A stretch of DNA of 64,000 nucleotides from Corynebacterium singulare (GCF_000833575.1 NZ_CP010827.1:2443852-2507851), one strand, 5' to 3'; shown: positions 1-8,012, counted from the first letter of the stretch. A program made the numbers and translations. Notes: generated by a model not told the origin, from the letters alone.

Positions 1-137
1 AGCGCCAGGGAATCGGCCCCTCCCGACAGCCCCACGGCCAGCCGTCGTGGGCGCGCTCCCACGACAGCGCGGACTGCAACGCGGCAGGCCAAGAAGTTGG
101 GGCTCTGCCTGGGCCAGAAAGGTTCGTTAGAAGTCAT
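1..137 (-). CDS. tilS: tRNA(Ile)-lysidine synthase, N-terminal part
   Basis: Only the first 45 codons lie in the window; the gene continues past the left edge. TilS ligates lysine to C34 of the AUA-reading tRNA-Ile using ATP. Reading the reverse strand from an ATG at 135-137, residues 37 onward give VGLSGGADSLAL, the SGGxDS PP-loop ATP-pyrophosphatase signature that opens the TilS catalytic domain. The ATG overlaps the last 11 bases of the upstream carboxypeptidase gene, so the two are probably co-transcribed and translationally coupled. A dac-tilS order is common in actinobacteria. The family call rests on one motif plus context. Confidence 0.8.
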   Translation of the reverse strand, partial: MTSNEPFWPRQSPNFLACRVAVRAVVGARPRRLAVGLSGGADSLA

Positions 138-1413
138 GGAGGGCGGCGGCCAGAGCGTCTTGGGCTTGGCGAGCGGACATGACCTCACCATCGTTGACGA
201 GGAAAGCAAAAGCGTAGACGTGGCCCGACTGGCCTTGCGCCGTGCCGGCGAGGGCAGACGTCTCGGTCAGGGTGCCGGTCTTCGCACGCACGAAGCCGCG
301 CGCAGGTGACTCGGGATAGCGCTGGTAGAGGGTTCCTTCGCCGCCCGCCAGCGGGAGGTAGCCCAACAGCGGACGCAGCTCCTCGGCGGCTACGGCCTTG
401 TCCAGAATGTGAGCCAGCACGCCGGCGGGAATGCGGTTATCGCGCGAGAGGCCGGAACCATCCTTCAGGACAACTCCACTGACGTCGATTCCGTTGTGGG
501 CGAGCACGTCGAGCGTGGTCTTCGCTGCACCCTCGAAGCTGGCATCGGCACGCTCGTGGCTGGCGAGTTCACGGGCGATGGCTTCCGCCATCACGTTGTC
601 CGAATCCTTGATTGCTTGCTGGGCGCGCAGGGCTAAAGGTTCAGAGTCGCTGCTGGCGATGACCTCCGCCCCGGCAGGAACAGCCGCGATGTCTGCTTTG
701 TCGGTGCCCAATCTTGCGGCGAGTGCACGGGCGACGTCGAGGGCCGGCTCGTGAGAGCGCGGGACATCGCCGGTCTTCTCCTCGATGCGACCGCCATAGA
801 GCATGGCAGGCTGGATGGGAGCGACATAGCCGCCGTCGATGTTGTCATCATCCCAGCCAGCGGCCTGGTCAGGGCCGGCCCATACCGAGGTATCGATGGA
901 GACCCGCCTGACCGTCCCCGTCGTATGCTTGATCTGCTCAGCCAGGTCATCCAGGCGCTCCTCCGTGAGCCAGACATCGCCGGCGACCTTGATGACCACC
1001 TCGCCGTCCTTCTCTCCTTTAAGAACTTCGGTGGTGATGCGCTCCTCTTCGTCGAGAGCAAGCGTGGCCGCAGCGACGGTCAGCACCTTGGTCGCGGAGG
1101 CCGGGGTCAGCGGCTTGGCCGGCTCTCGTTCCCACACCACTTCATGGGTTTTGGTATCGATGACCTGCGCACCAAATGTCCCCAGGGCCTCATTCTTGCC
1201 CAGCTCATCAAGGCGCTTCTTCAGCGCCGCGGTGTCGAGCTCCCCTGCCTCCACCGGTTGCACCAGGGTCTCAGGCGCTGCCTGCACATAGGGCTCGCCG
1301 TGGTCCAAGTGATCGTAGGTGCGCTGAATTTTCACACCCAACGCGGCCGTCGCCGCAACGGCTCCCGCCGTGACGAGGGCCGCAGTACTCCACCAGACAT
1401 GCTTCGCTTTCAT
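127..1413 (-). CDS. dacB: D-alanyl-D-alanine carboxypeptidase/endopeptidase (PBP4 type, S13)
   Basis: This is a low-molecular-mass penicillin-binding protein that trims or cleaves peptidoglycan peptides outside the membrane. An N-terminal hydrophobic segment (about residues 7-27) acts as signal or anchor. All three serine-penicillin-binding motifs are visible: SATK (S106-K109, nucleophile and base), SDN near residue 270 and KTG near residue 380. The insertion between SxxK and SDN is typical of family S13. At 428 aa it is close to the usual actinobacterial PBP4 length. It is divergent from ppa, sharing a roughly 70-bp promoter region, and overlaps the start of tilS downstream. Confidence 0.9.
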   Translation of the reverse strand: MKAKHVWWSTAALVTAGAVAATAALGVKIQRTYDHLDHGEPYVQAAPETLVQPVEAGELDTAALKKRLDELGKNEALGTFGAQVIDTKTHEVVWEREPAKPLTPASATKVLTVAAATLALDEEERITTEVLKGEKDGEVVIKVAGDVWLTEERLDDLAEQIKHTTGTVRRVSIDTSVWAGPDQAAGWDDDNIDGGYVAPIQPAMLYGGRIEEKTGDVPRSHEPALDVARALAARLGTDKADIAAVPAGAEVIASSDSEPLALRAQQAIKDSDNVMAEAIARELASHERADASFEGAAKTTLDVLAHNGIDVSGVVLKDGSGLSRDNRIPAGVLAHILDKAVAAEELRPLLGYLPLAGGEGTLYQRYPESPARGFVRAKTGTLTETSALAGTAQGQSGHVYAFAFLVNDGEVMSARQAQDALAAALHDF

Positions 1414-1482
1414 CGCCCTTTACACTAGCGCGGTAGACTAAGCGGAGCACATATCAACCTATACGTTATGGAGGAATCAGCC

Positions 1483-1956
1483 GTGAGCGTTGAAGTAACC
1501 ATCGAGATCCCCAAGGGCTCCCGCAACAAGTACGAGATCGACCACGAGACCGGCAAGGTCCACCTCGACCGCTACCTGTTCACCCCGATGGCCTACCCGG
1601 CTGACTACGGCTTCATCGACCACACCCTGGGCGAAGACGGCGACCCGCTCGACGCACTGGTCATTCTCCCGGAGCCGGTCTTCCCGGGTGTCGTGGTTGA
1701 GGCTCGCATCGTCGGCGTGTTCAAGATGACCGATGAGGCCGGCGGCGATGACAAGCTCCTCGCGGTTGTTGATGACCCGCGCTGGGAGCGCTACCAGGAC
1801 ATCACCGATGTGGAGCAGCACATCAAGGATGAGATCGAGCACTTCTTCACCCGCTACAAGGACCTAGAGCCGAACAAGGAAGTTACCGGCTCTGGCTGGG
1901 GCGACAAGGCTGAGGCAGAGAAAATCTTCGAAGAGGCCAAGGCTCGCTTCAAGTAA
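1483..1956 (+). CDS. ppa: inorganic pyrophosphatase
   Basis: Soluble family I pyrophosphatase that hydrolyses PPi to phosphate and pulls biosynthetic reactions forward. The protein begins [20 protein letters not shown] and carries the DYGFIDHT and DGDPLDALV metal-binding signatures. I chose the GTG at 1483 (157 aa) over an in-frame ATG at 1468 because that ATG sits inside the GGAGG ribosome binding site at 1470-1474, and because corynebacterial homologues start at the SVEV sequence. It is divergent from dacB. Two palindromic elements lie directly downstream. Confidence 0.95.
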   Translation: MSVEVTIEIPKGSRNKYEIDHETGKVHLDRYLFTPMAYPADYGFIDHTLGEDGDPLDALVILPEPVFPGVVVEARIVGVFKMTDEAGGDDKLLAVVDDPRWERYQDITDVEQHIKDEIEHFFTRYKDLEPNKEVTGSGWGDKAEAEKIFEEAKARFK

Positions 1957-1990
1957 GCGCTTCTGCCGCACGCTAACCGCGGCATTGTGA

Positions 1991-2038
1991 GGTACGTTTC
2001 CGCAGACGGTGAGTTCCCACCGCGCGCAGAAGCGTATC
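1991..2038. repeat. degenerate intergenic palindrome, family B, copy 1
   Basis: The arms at 1991-2003 (GGTACGTTTCCGC) and 2026-2038 match as an inverted repeat in 10 of 13 positions. The arm sequence resembles the perfect palindrome at 16035-16102 (GGTACGTTTTCGCAAA arms). It sits in the convergent ppa/S41-peptidase spacer. It could form a hairpin, but there is no T-run. Confidence 0.45.
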
Positions 2039-2064
2039 TTTCGCGTTTTCCGACTAGTCACTGT

Positions 2065-2123
2065 CGTTCACGGTAAATAGTGGCGAAAAATAGCGGGTTT
2101 TGGAGCGCTATTTACCGTGAACG
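2065..2123. repeat. 59-bp palindromic element, family A, copy 1
   Basis: Perfect 16-bp inverted arms, CGTTCACGGTAAATAG at 2065-2080 and its complement at 2108-2123, flank a 27-bp centre. Two further copies with the same arms and exactly the same 59-bp length lie at 6622-6680 and 6714-6772. It separates the convergent ends of ppa and the S41 gene, so it may act as a bidirectional terminator or a REP-like element. Confidence 0.8.
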
Positions 2124-2133
2124 TCGTAGCAAG

Positions 2134-3009
2134 CTAGCCGCAGTGGGTGGCAAGCCAGCCGTCAAGCTCGGACTCTGGCGCGTCGGGAGCGATGGGGTCC
2201 TCGGCGAATTCTTCGCCGGTACGGGCCTTGTCCTTGGCCGTGGTGAGCATGAGTGAGCGCCCATCCGGGTAGTCAATGACAGTGTTGGCGGAGGCGTAGC
2301 CGGCGGTTGGCTCACCGAAGGTGCGCACGTTGTCCAGGCCACGGAAGGCTAGGAGGGTGGCTTCGGCGGAGGATGCGGTGACGCCATCGGTGAGCACCGC
2401 GACGGGGACCTCGAGCTTGCCGCCGGACGTGGTGGTGGGTGTGCCGCCACCGGTGACGGAGTTGCCGTCAATGACAACGTCCGTGGTCCCCATGCGGCTA
2501 ACGAAGGACAGCGCGGTGCCGTCGGGCAGCAGCGGGCTGAGCCCCGCGTACATGGGTCCCATGTCGCCACCATCGTTGCCCCGCAGGTCCACCACGGCGG
2601 CGCAGGCCTCCGGGTGGGCGGTCAACCCTGTGGCCAGGGTATCCGCGTAAGCCTGGCCGTCATCGTGGCGGCCGATGGACGGAACGGTGGCGCGCAGGAC
2701 GCCGTCGTCGTAGTCGACGACGGGGGCGGTCTTCTCAATCGCCTTTTCCTTTTCGGCGCTAAAGACCTTGGAATGCTTACCGCCGGCGGCGTCGATGGCG
2801 GCATCGAGGAGATCGGCATTCGTGGGATCCTCCTCAAAGGCCTCACGGGCGCGCTGGAATTTATCGCTGTCGCCGTAGATGCCGGTAAGCGCCGCGGTAT
2901 CCACCATCGCGGTGTTGATGCGCTTTTCGCTGGCGTTGAAGAGGAATACGGGTTTGCCCGCAAACGCCCCGCCATAGGAGGGGCCGAAGAAGTACACGGC
3001 CGCGACCAC
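2134..3009 (-). CDS. S41-family peptidase, membrane-anchored; start disrupted by an apparent frameshift
   Basis: C-terminal-processing-peptidase-like protein. The visible S41 core contains VAVLTDGVTASSAEATLLAF (catalytic Ser region) followed by FGEPTAGYASANT; the Lys of the classical TFGKG motif is not obvious. The only in-frame start is a GTG at 3007-3009, which cuts a hydrophobic segment in half. Upstream, an ATG at 3062-3064 overlaps the permease stop (ATGA) but is in another frame because five A residues follow it. With four A residues the protein would begin MKTVLKIFGGLFVVALIAVV, a convincing signal anchor of about 309 aa in total. It is the third gene of the ABC transporter operon and probably acts outside the membrane. 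Confidence 0.75.
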   Translation of the reverse strand: MVAAVYFFGPSYGGAFAGKPVFLFNASEKRINTAMVDTAALTGIYGDSDKFQRAREAFEEDPTNADLLDAAIDAAGGKHSKVFSAEKEKAIEKTAPVVDYDDGVLRATVPSIGRHDDGQAYADTLATGLTAHPEACAAVVDLRGNDGGDMGPMYAGLSPLLPDGTALSFVSRMGTTDVVIDGNSVTGGGTPTTTSGGKLEVPVAVLTDGVTASSAEATLLAFRGLDNVRTFGEPTAGYASANTVIDYPDGRSLMLTTAKDKARTGEEFAEDPIAPDAPESELDGWLATHCG

Positions 3010-3060
3010 GGCGATGAGAGCAACGACGAACAGGCCACCGAAGATTTTCAGTACCGTTTT

Positions 3061-4461
3061 TCATTCTTTTCGCCGTCCCGTGCGCAACACGTAACCGCGG
3101 AGAGGCTCCACAATCACGATGGCAAGGAGCGTAACCAGCCAGCCCACTGCCAAGAAGCCGAAGGCCATGAGCAGGCGGGCGAGTACATTGACGTCGCTTG
3201 ACTCGACGCTGGAGAAGAACATCAGCGAGGCAATCCCGCCGCCAAAGAGGAAGCCGAAGAAACTCAATCCCACGACGGGCCCCATGACCGCAAGCGCGCC
3301 GGACCGGAACTGGAAGCCACGCGGCACGCCCATGAGATCCAGGGAGCGGATGAGCTCCTTGTCTTCAAAGATTCCGGAGACCTGTCCCAGGATGATGGAC
3401 ATGGTGGTCAGCGTGAAGCCAAAGATGAGGGTCAACACGACACCGGTGGAGATGTCTTTGAACACCACGTTCGTTCCGGGGTCTTCCTTGAGCGACAGAG
3501 CCAGGGCATCGGAGCCCAAGGGCGCGGTAACGAGGAATCCCGCCAAGTAACCGAAGAAGCCGATGGCAGCACTCCGCCTCCACGCGGGGCGCGCATTACC
3601 CGCCACGCGCTGGCAGGCCACGAAGTGCGCGGTACCCGGGAAGAGGGACAAGATGTGCGCGCCGAGCTGCAGGATGAAGGGAGCGATGAGGTTGATGCTC
3701 ATCAGCATGCCGAACATAACCACGATGACCATAGCGGTGGGCGGGCCCGCCTTGCCGAAGAGGAAAGCCCCGCCGACCGCCACGATGACAAGGAAGACGA
3801 TGGCGCGCCACCAGCGGTAAGCCGCGGGCATCTGACGCTTAGCCACGCCCAGCGGGCTCACCCGCACCCGGCGCATGCCGACGAGTGCTGCGCCGATGGC
3901 CAGCAGGAAAAGTACGCCGGCCACGGCCAGATAACCCCACCAGGGCAGCAGAATCTCAGGCAAAGAAATGGAGCGCATCTGGAAGTCCAGCTGGGTGAAG
4001 ACCGGCGCGATGAGCTGGCTGATCAGCCCGCCGAGCACGATGCCAATGATGGCTTGCAGGCCCGTCTCCACGATGGCCATGCGCTCCACCTGGCGGGAGC
4101 TCAATCCCAACAGGCGCAGGGTGGCCAGGCGCTGCTCCCTGCCTGAGGCGCCGAGGACAGCGGCTTGGGCTGTGAGGTTAAACAGCGCCGGAAGAATGAA
4201 GGCGCAGGCCAACAGGGCCAGAGCAAACCACGAATACAGGAAGAACTCAATCTCGTTGCCGAAGGGCTCCTTGAGAGCCGGGGCGGCGTCCTCGACGTGC
4301 TGGGCGCGCTCCCAGAACATCCAGGTGCCACCCGCAACGAGGAAGGCAATGGCGGAACCAATGGTCAGGCTCACAATCGCCAGCACCGAGACAATTCCAG
4401 TACCGGAGCGCGCGCGTATCGATTCGCGCTGCAGGTCAAAGACCAAGGTTGCGGTGTTCAT
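3061..4461 (-). CDS. ABC transporter permease, FtsX-like
   Basis: Integral membrane protein (466 aa) with an FtsX/MacB-type fold: an N-terminal membrane segment near residues 22-50, a cluster of three near 72-200, further pairs in the middle, and the last group near 330-450. The sequence RLATLRLLGLSSRQVERMAI resembles the cytoplasmic coupling region of such permeases. It overlaps the ATPase gene upstream by four bases (ATGA) and the intended start of the S41 gene downstream, so the three genes form one operon. It probably exports a lipid-like or peptide substrate or relays envelope stress; the substrate cannot be read from sequence. It is longer than HrtB-type heme exporters. Confidence 0.85.
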   Translation of the reverse strand: MNTATLVFDLQRESIRARSGTGIVSVLAIVSLTIGSAIAFLVAGGTWMFWERAQHVEDAAPALKEPFGNEIEFFLYSWFALALLACAFILPALFNLTAQAAVLGASGREQRLATLRLLGLSSRQVERMAIVETGLQAIIGIVLGGLISQLIAPVFTQLDFQMRSISLPEILLPWWGYLAVAGVLFLLAIGAALVGMRRVRVSPLGVAKRQMPAAYRWWRAIVFLVIVAVGGAFLFGKAGPPTAMVIVVMFGMLMSINLIAPFILQLGAHILSLFPGTAHFVACQRVAGNARPAWRRSAAIGFFGYLAGFLVTAPLGSDALALSLKEDPGTNVVFKDISTGVVLTLIFGFTLTTMSIILGQVSGIFEDKELIRSLDLMGVPRGFQFRSGALAVMGPVVGLSFFGFLFGGGIASLMFFSSVESSDVNVLARLLMAFGFLAVGWLVTLLAIVIVEPLRGYVLRTGRRKE

Positions 4462-5153
4462 CGAATCACCCCAAGGCGGCGGTCGTCGTGGATGATGCCA
4501 TCGCGAATCTCCACGCGGCGCTGCATCCAGTCGGCCACCTTCGGGTCGTGCGTGACCATGACCAGGCTGGCACCCGACTGGCGCACGATGGTGGTCAGCA
4601 TCTGCATCACCTCATGACCGGTGGACTGGTCCAGGGCACCGGTGGGCTCATCGGCGAAGACCACGCCCGGATTCGCCACCAGCGCACGCGCGATGGTCAC
4701 GCGCTGCGCTTGACCACCGGAAACCTGCGCCGGGCGGCGGTCCGCCAAATCGCCCAGGCCCAGTTGGTCCAGCAGCTCCAGTGCTCGCTTGCGGGCGGCA
4801 CTCCGCCCCATACCGTTGAGCATTGCGGGCAGCGCCACGTTGTCCACGTTGCTCAGCTCCGGCAGGAGCTGGCCATCCTGGAAGACGAAGCCGAAGTTGC
4901 GTAGGCGGAGGCGGGAGCGGGGGCCATCGCCAAGCGCGGAGAGCTCCTCATCCCCGTAGCGCACGCTGCCGTGCGTGGGGGTGAGCACGCCGGACATGCA
5001 GTGCAGCAGCGTGGACTTGCCGGAGCCGGACGGCCCCATGACGGCCACGAGCTCGCCCGGCGCGATGTCGAGGGAGATTCCAGCGAGCACCGGGCCGCCG
5101 CCGAAATCCTTGGTGATGTCTGTCAGGGAAAGTGTCTGTGTCATGTCTTTCAT
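4458..5153 (-). CDS. ABC transporter ATP-binding protein (LolD/MacB type)
   Basis: Cytoplasmic ATPase partner of the downstream permease. It shows Walker A GPSGSGKST, a Q-loop in FGFVFQDGQLLPELSN, the ABC signature VSGGQAQRV, Walker B VVFADEPT and the switch His in VMVTHDP. At 231 aa it is a typical stand-alone nucleotide-binding subunit. Translation may start at the annotated ATG or at the ATG three codons later. It is the first gene of the ABC-permease-S41 operon and is divergent from a two-component system, with a perfect 18-bp palindrome in the shared spacer. Confidence 0.9.
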   Translation of the reverse strand: MKDMTQTLSLTDITKDFGGGPVLAGISLDIAPGELVAVMGPSGSGKSTLLHCMSGVLTPTHGSVRYGDEELSALGDGPRSRLRLRNFGFVFQDGQLLPELSNVDNVALPAMLNGMGRSAARKRALELLDQLGLGDLADRRPAQVSGGQAQRVTIARALVANPGVVFADEPTGALDQSTGHEVMQMLTTIVRQSGASLVMVTHDPKVADWMQRRVEIRDGIIHDDRRLGVIR

Positions 5154-5202
5154 TCCACCGTCTCGGGCTCGCTTTAAGAACAGCCCTAGCGTTGCTCTTT
5201 AC

Positions 5203-5220
5203 GGTAGTGCCAGCACTACC
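5203..5220. promoter_or_regulatory. 18-bp perfect palindrome in a divergent promoter region
   Basis: GGTAGTG-CCAG-CACTACC lies between the ABC operon (start 5153, minus) and the histidine kinase (start 5243, plus). The size and symmetry fit a dimeric NarL/LuxR-type response regulator, and such a regulator is encoded 730 bp downstream. The regulator assignment is inference. Confidence 0.55.
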
Positions 5221-5242
5221 CCTCGTGCGGCCACCGCCCGAT

Positions 5243-5947
5243 ATGCTTAGCACCGTGTTCCGAAGAAAACCCCAACCCACCAGCCACGAACAGCAACAGG
5301 CGCGGCAGATTGCGCAGCTCACGGCCTCGCGCCGCGCCATCGCGGATGCCTATGAGGTGGAGCGCGCCCGCATCGAGCGCGACCTGCACGACGGCGCGCA
5401 GCAATACCTCGTAGCCGCGAGCATGAAGCTGGGCGAAGCGCTTCTCGACGCCCCCTCCCCCCTCTCCGAGCTCCTCACCGCCGCCAAGCAGGACGTGGAC
5501 CGTGGCCTCAATTCCCTGCGCACCACGGTGCATGGCATCCACCCCCAGGTCCTGCAGGATCATGGTCTGGTGGCCGCGCTTGCCGACGCCGCCTCCTCCC
5601 ACGGCCCCCACGTCAGCGTCTTCGCTCCCCACCCGCTTCCGAAGCTCTCCGCCTCCGTGCTGGCCTGCGGCTACTTCTTCGGCACGGAAGCTTTAACGAA
5701 TGCGGCCAAGTACGCCCCCGGTGCGCCGGTCTCTGTTTTAGTGACCGCGGATGCCTCCTTAAAGATCACCGTGGTGGATGAAGGCCCCGGTGGTGCGCGG
5801 GTGGTGCAAGGCCATGGGCTGGCCGGGATGGCCGAGCGCCTCGCTGCTTTTGGCGGGGAGATGACGCTGTCCTCCCCACCCGGCGGCCCGACCCGGGTGG
5901 CAGGCTCGATTCCCCTTCTTCTCAATCGCGGACAGTCAGGAGTTTAA
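5243..5947 (+). CDS. soluble two-component sensor histidine kinase (HisKA_3 family)
   Basis: Kinase of 234 aa with no membrane segment and no recognisable input domain. It has the phosphoacceptor H49 in ERDLHDGAQQ, the N box EALTNAAKYA, and the G boxes DEGPGG and GHGLAGMAERL. I chose the ATG at 5243 because the open frame further upstream runs into the divergent ABC gene's start. The response regulator gene follows after 2 bp. Without a sensor domain, the signal probably comes from a partner protein, plausibly the adjacent ABC permease; this is inference from context. Confidence 0.85.
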   Translation: MLSTVFRRKPQPTSHEQQQARQIAQLTASRRAIADAYEVERARIERDLHDGAQQYLVAASMKLGEALLDAPSPLSELLTAAKQDVDRGLNSLRTTVHGIHPQVLQDHGLVAALADAASSHGPHVSVFAPHPLPKLSASVLACGYFFGTEALTNAAKYAPGAPVSVLVTADASLKITVVDEGPGGARVVQGHGLAGMAERLAAFGGEMTLSSPPGGPTRVAGSIPLLLNRGQSGV

Positions 5948-5949
5948 AA

Positions 5950-6606
5950 ATGAGTTTAAGAATCGTGGTGGCGGATGACTCCGCCATTCTTCGTGAAGGC
6001 CTCGCCGGCCTGTTGGAGCGCCGCGGGCATGTAATCGTCGGCCAGGCTGATTCTGCCCCTTCGCTGGAGGCCGTGGTAGACCAACTTCGGGATGAACTTC
6101 CGGACATCGTCATCACGGACGTGCGCATGCCGCCAGGCATGGGCGATGACGGCCTGAAAGCCGCCGTGAACTTAAGAAACGCATACCCGGGCCTGCCCGT
6201 CATGGTGCTCTCCCAGTACGTGGCCCCTGCGTACGCGGTGGAGCTCTTCGACTCCCCCGATGCCGGCACCGGCTACCTTTTGAAGGACCGTGTCTCCGAA
6301 GTGCGCGACTTCCTCTCCAGCCTGGACGTGGTGGCCCAGGGCGGCACCGTCATCGACCCCACCGTGGCCCAAGCTCTCATGAGCTCCGGGCGCAGCGGCC
6401 TAGGCGAGCTCACCCCGCGAGAGCGCGAGGTCCTTGAGTTAATGTCGCGCGGCAAATCCAACAAGGACATCGCCGCCGAGCTCGTCCTTTCTTCCGCCGC
6501 AGTGGCCAAGCATGTTTCCAACATCTTCACCAAGCTGCGTTTAGATCCCAGCGAGGACAACCGCCGCGTCAAAGCGATCTTGGAGTACCTCTCCGCGCAC
6601 CGCTGA
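5950..6606 (+). CDS. two-component response regulator, NarL/LuxR family
   Basis: Receiver domain at the N-terminus with acidic pocket DD at 9-10, phosphoacceptor D57 in PDIVITDVRMPP and the conserved Lys in GYLLKD. The C-terminal LuxR-type helix-turn-helix begins at LTPREREVLELMSRGKSNKD (about residues 150-200). It is encoded immediately after the histidine kinase. It probably controls the divergent ABC-S41 operon through the 18-bp palindrome. Two 59-bp palindromes follow the stop codon. Confidence 0.93.
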   Translation: MSLRIVVADDSAILREGLAGLLERRGHVIVGQADSAPSLEAVVDQLRDELPDIVITDVRMPPGMGDDGLKAAVNLRNAYPGLPVMVLSQYVAPAYAVELFDSPDAGTGYLLKDRVSEVRDFLSSLDVVAQGGTVIDPTVAQALMSSGRSGLGELTPREREVLELMSRGKSNKDIAAELVLSSAAVAKHVSNIFTKLRLDPSEDNRRVKAILEYLSAHR

Positions 6607-6621
6607 GGCCTCGGGGATCTA

Positions 6622-6680
6622 CGCTCACGGTAAATAGCGCCCGAAAATCCGCGGTTTTCCGGCGCTATTTACCGTGAACG
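6622..6680. repeat. 59-bp palindromic element, family A, copy 2
   Basis: Arms of 20 bp (6622-6641 and 6661-6680) differ at one position. The arm carries CTCACGGTAAATAGCGCC, and the centre CGAAAA-TCCGCGG-TTTTCC is itself almost symmetric. It has the same length and arm core as the copies at 2065 and 6714. Confidence 0.8.
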
Positions 6681-6713
6681 ACATCGACCCTCACACGAAC
6701 CCCCACCGCGTTA

Positions 6714-6772
6714 CGCTCACGGTAAAAAAGCCACAAAAACTCGCAATTTTTCGTCACTATTTACCGTGAACG
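6714..6772. repeat. 59-bp palindromic element, family A, copy 3
   Basis: The left arm begins CGCTCACGGTAAA and the right arm ends TTTACCGTGAACG. The interior is more diverged than in copies 1 and 2, but the 59-bp length is kept. It lies 33 bp after copy 2 and 11 bp from the stop codon of the minus-strand DUF559 gene. Confidence 0.75.
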
Positions 6773-6783
6773 ACAGTAACTAC

Positions 6784-7596
6784 TCACACGAACATGCGGT
6801 GCCACATCCACGGCGGGTCCAGATACGGTCTAGTCCCTCGAGCCACTCCGCGAACTTGCTCTACCACCTTGTCCAGATGGTGCTCGATCGTGGTCGCAGT
6901 AAAGTGAAGAGGGGTGTAACCGCGATGTACAGCGTCATTGAGTTTCTGGCGGTCAAGCTCGAATTGCCTCCGATTCTCCGCCCGGTGGTAGGCGTATCCG
7001 TCAACCTCGATGGCAATGCGATGTTTCTCCAAGAACAAGTCCCACCGATACGGCCCGATTTTAAAGTTATTGCGAACCACGAAATAGGGCTCCAACGCGC
7101 GAGTAAGCGCCCGCTCTGGAACGCTATCGGCACCGATGACGGCCTTGTCCAACACCCGCCGGGTGTGCTGTGGGAACCGCCGAAAGTCCATGGCCAGTAG
7201 CTTTAGCCGCCCTTCCGCATCGCCGCCGGCAAGGTACTTCTCCAGAAACATCACGGCGTGCTTCTCTTCCATAGCTTCCACCGCCTGCAGCGGATTGCAT
7301 ACGTTGATGCCGTCGTATGGAAAGACGCCCTTCGGCCGCGCGCGACGGCACCGGTAGTAGCGAGTATCTTCTAAACCTTTCTCCCGGATGAGCTGCAACG
7401 GAAATCCTGGTTTTCGCCCGAGAAAAATCATAGCCGCAGAATAGCCATCCAGTGCACAGTCAGGCCAGTGCTCACTGACTACCTTGGCCAATTCCAACGG
7501 CGTTGGCTCGCTGGGCAAATAGAGCCCCCGCGTAATTTTTATCGCTTCCCCCTTGGCCGCTGCGAGAGCCCCGGCACGGCCAACAATTTTCTCCAT
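6784..7596 (-). CDS. DUF559-domain protein with AbiEi-like N-terminal part
   Basis: Protein of 270 aa whose C-terminal half (about residues 160-250) has the Vsr-like endonuclease-fold pattern: E in VPERALTRAL, D in YRWDLFLEKH and E-x-D in IAIEVDGYAYH, then the helix with NDAVHRGYTPLHFTA. The N-terminal half contains AIKITRGLYLPSE and resembles the region seen in type IV antitoxin AbiEi-like proteins, but the usual N-terminal winged helix seems short or missing. Such genes are scattered in actinobacteria and often sit in variable spots. Function is unknown; a DNA-related role is inference. Confidence 0.7.
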   Translation of the reverse strand: MEKIVGRAGALAAAKGEAIKITRGLYLPSEPTPLELAKVVSEHWPDCALDGYSAAMIFLGRKPGFPLQLIREKGLEDTRYYRCRRARPKGVFPYDGINVCNPLQAVEAMEEKHAVMFLEKYLAGGDAEGRLKLLAMDFRRFPQHTRRVLDKAVIGADSVPERALTRALEPYFVVRNNFKIGPYRWDLFLEKHRIAIEVDGYAYHRAENRRQFELDRQKLNDAVHRGYTPLHFTATTIEHHLDKVVEQVRGVARGTRPYLDPPWMWHRMFV

Positions 7597-7689
7597 GTAG
7601 TCCCCTCCGATTTAAAAGCCCCTCCCCCTACTGCGCAGCATAAAAGGGCCCCGAGAACGCCGCAACCGCAGCCACGTAAGCTGGGGCGT

Positions 7690-7992
7690 ATGCAAAACGT
7701 ACAACCCACCGAAGTACCCGACAACGCCCAGCTTATCGACGTCCGCGAGGACCACGAGTGGAACACCGAGCACGCTGAAGGAGCCACACACATCCCGATG
7801 GGTGAGCTGGTCGAGCGCCTCGACGAGATTGACCCGGACCGAGACATCTACGTCATATGCCATCTGGGCGGGCGCAGCATGCAGGTATGTCAGTACTTGG
7901 AGCACACGAAGGGCTGGGACGTCATCAATGTCGACGGCGGCACGGATGCGTGGAAGGCTCAGGGCTGCCCCATGGTTTACCCCAACCAGTAG
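7690..7992 (+). CDS. rhodanese-like sulfurtransferase, single domain
   Basis: Protein of 100 aa comprising one rhodanese domain. The active-site loop is CHLGGR with the persulfide-forming C57, preceded by IDVRE and followed by the typical WDVINVDGGTDAWKAQGCP end. It probably transfers sulfane sulfur in the cytoplasm; the partner is unknown. I chose the ATG at 7690, which gives the usual domain length. Its stop codon abuts a short palindrome upstream of the HicA-like gene. Confidence 0.9.
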   Translation: MQNVQPTEVPDNAQLIDVREDHEWNTEHAEGATHIPMGELVERLDEIDPDRDIYVICHLGGRSMQVCQYLEHTKGWDVINVDGGTDAWKAQGCPMVYPNQ

Positions 7993-8012
7993 TGGTACTA
8001 TTTTCGGTACCA
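7993..8012. promoter_or_regulatory. palindrome and putative -10 upstream of the hicAB-like pair
   Basis: TGGTAC-N8-GTACCA lies just before the first gene of the pair and includes TACTAT, a plausible -10 box, at 7996-8001. HicB antitoxins with ribbon-helix-helix domains repress their own operons by binding palindromes, so this is a candidate operator. Confidence 0.45.

Noticed and set aside
3061..6606. HrtBA-ChrSA heme exporter and sensor locus.
   Set aside because: The gene arrangement is similar, but the permease is longer than HrtB, the operon includes an S41 peptidase, and the kinase has no membrane sensor domain.
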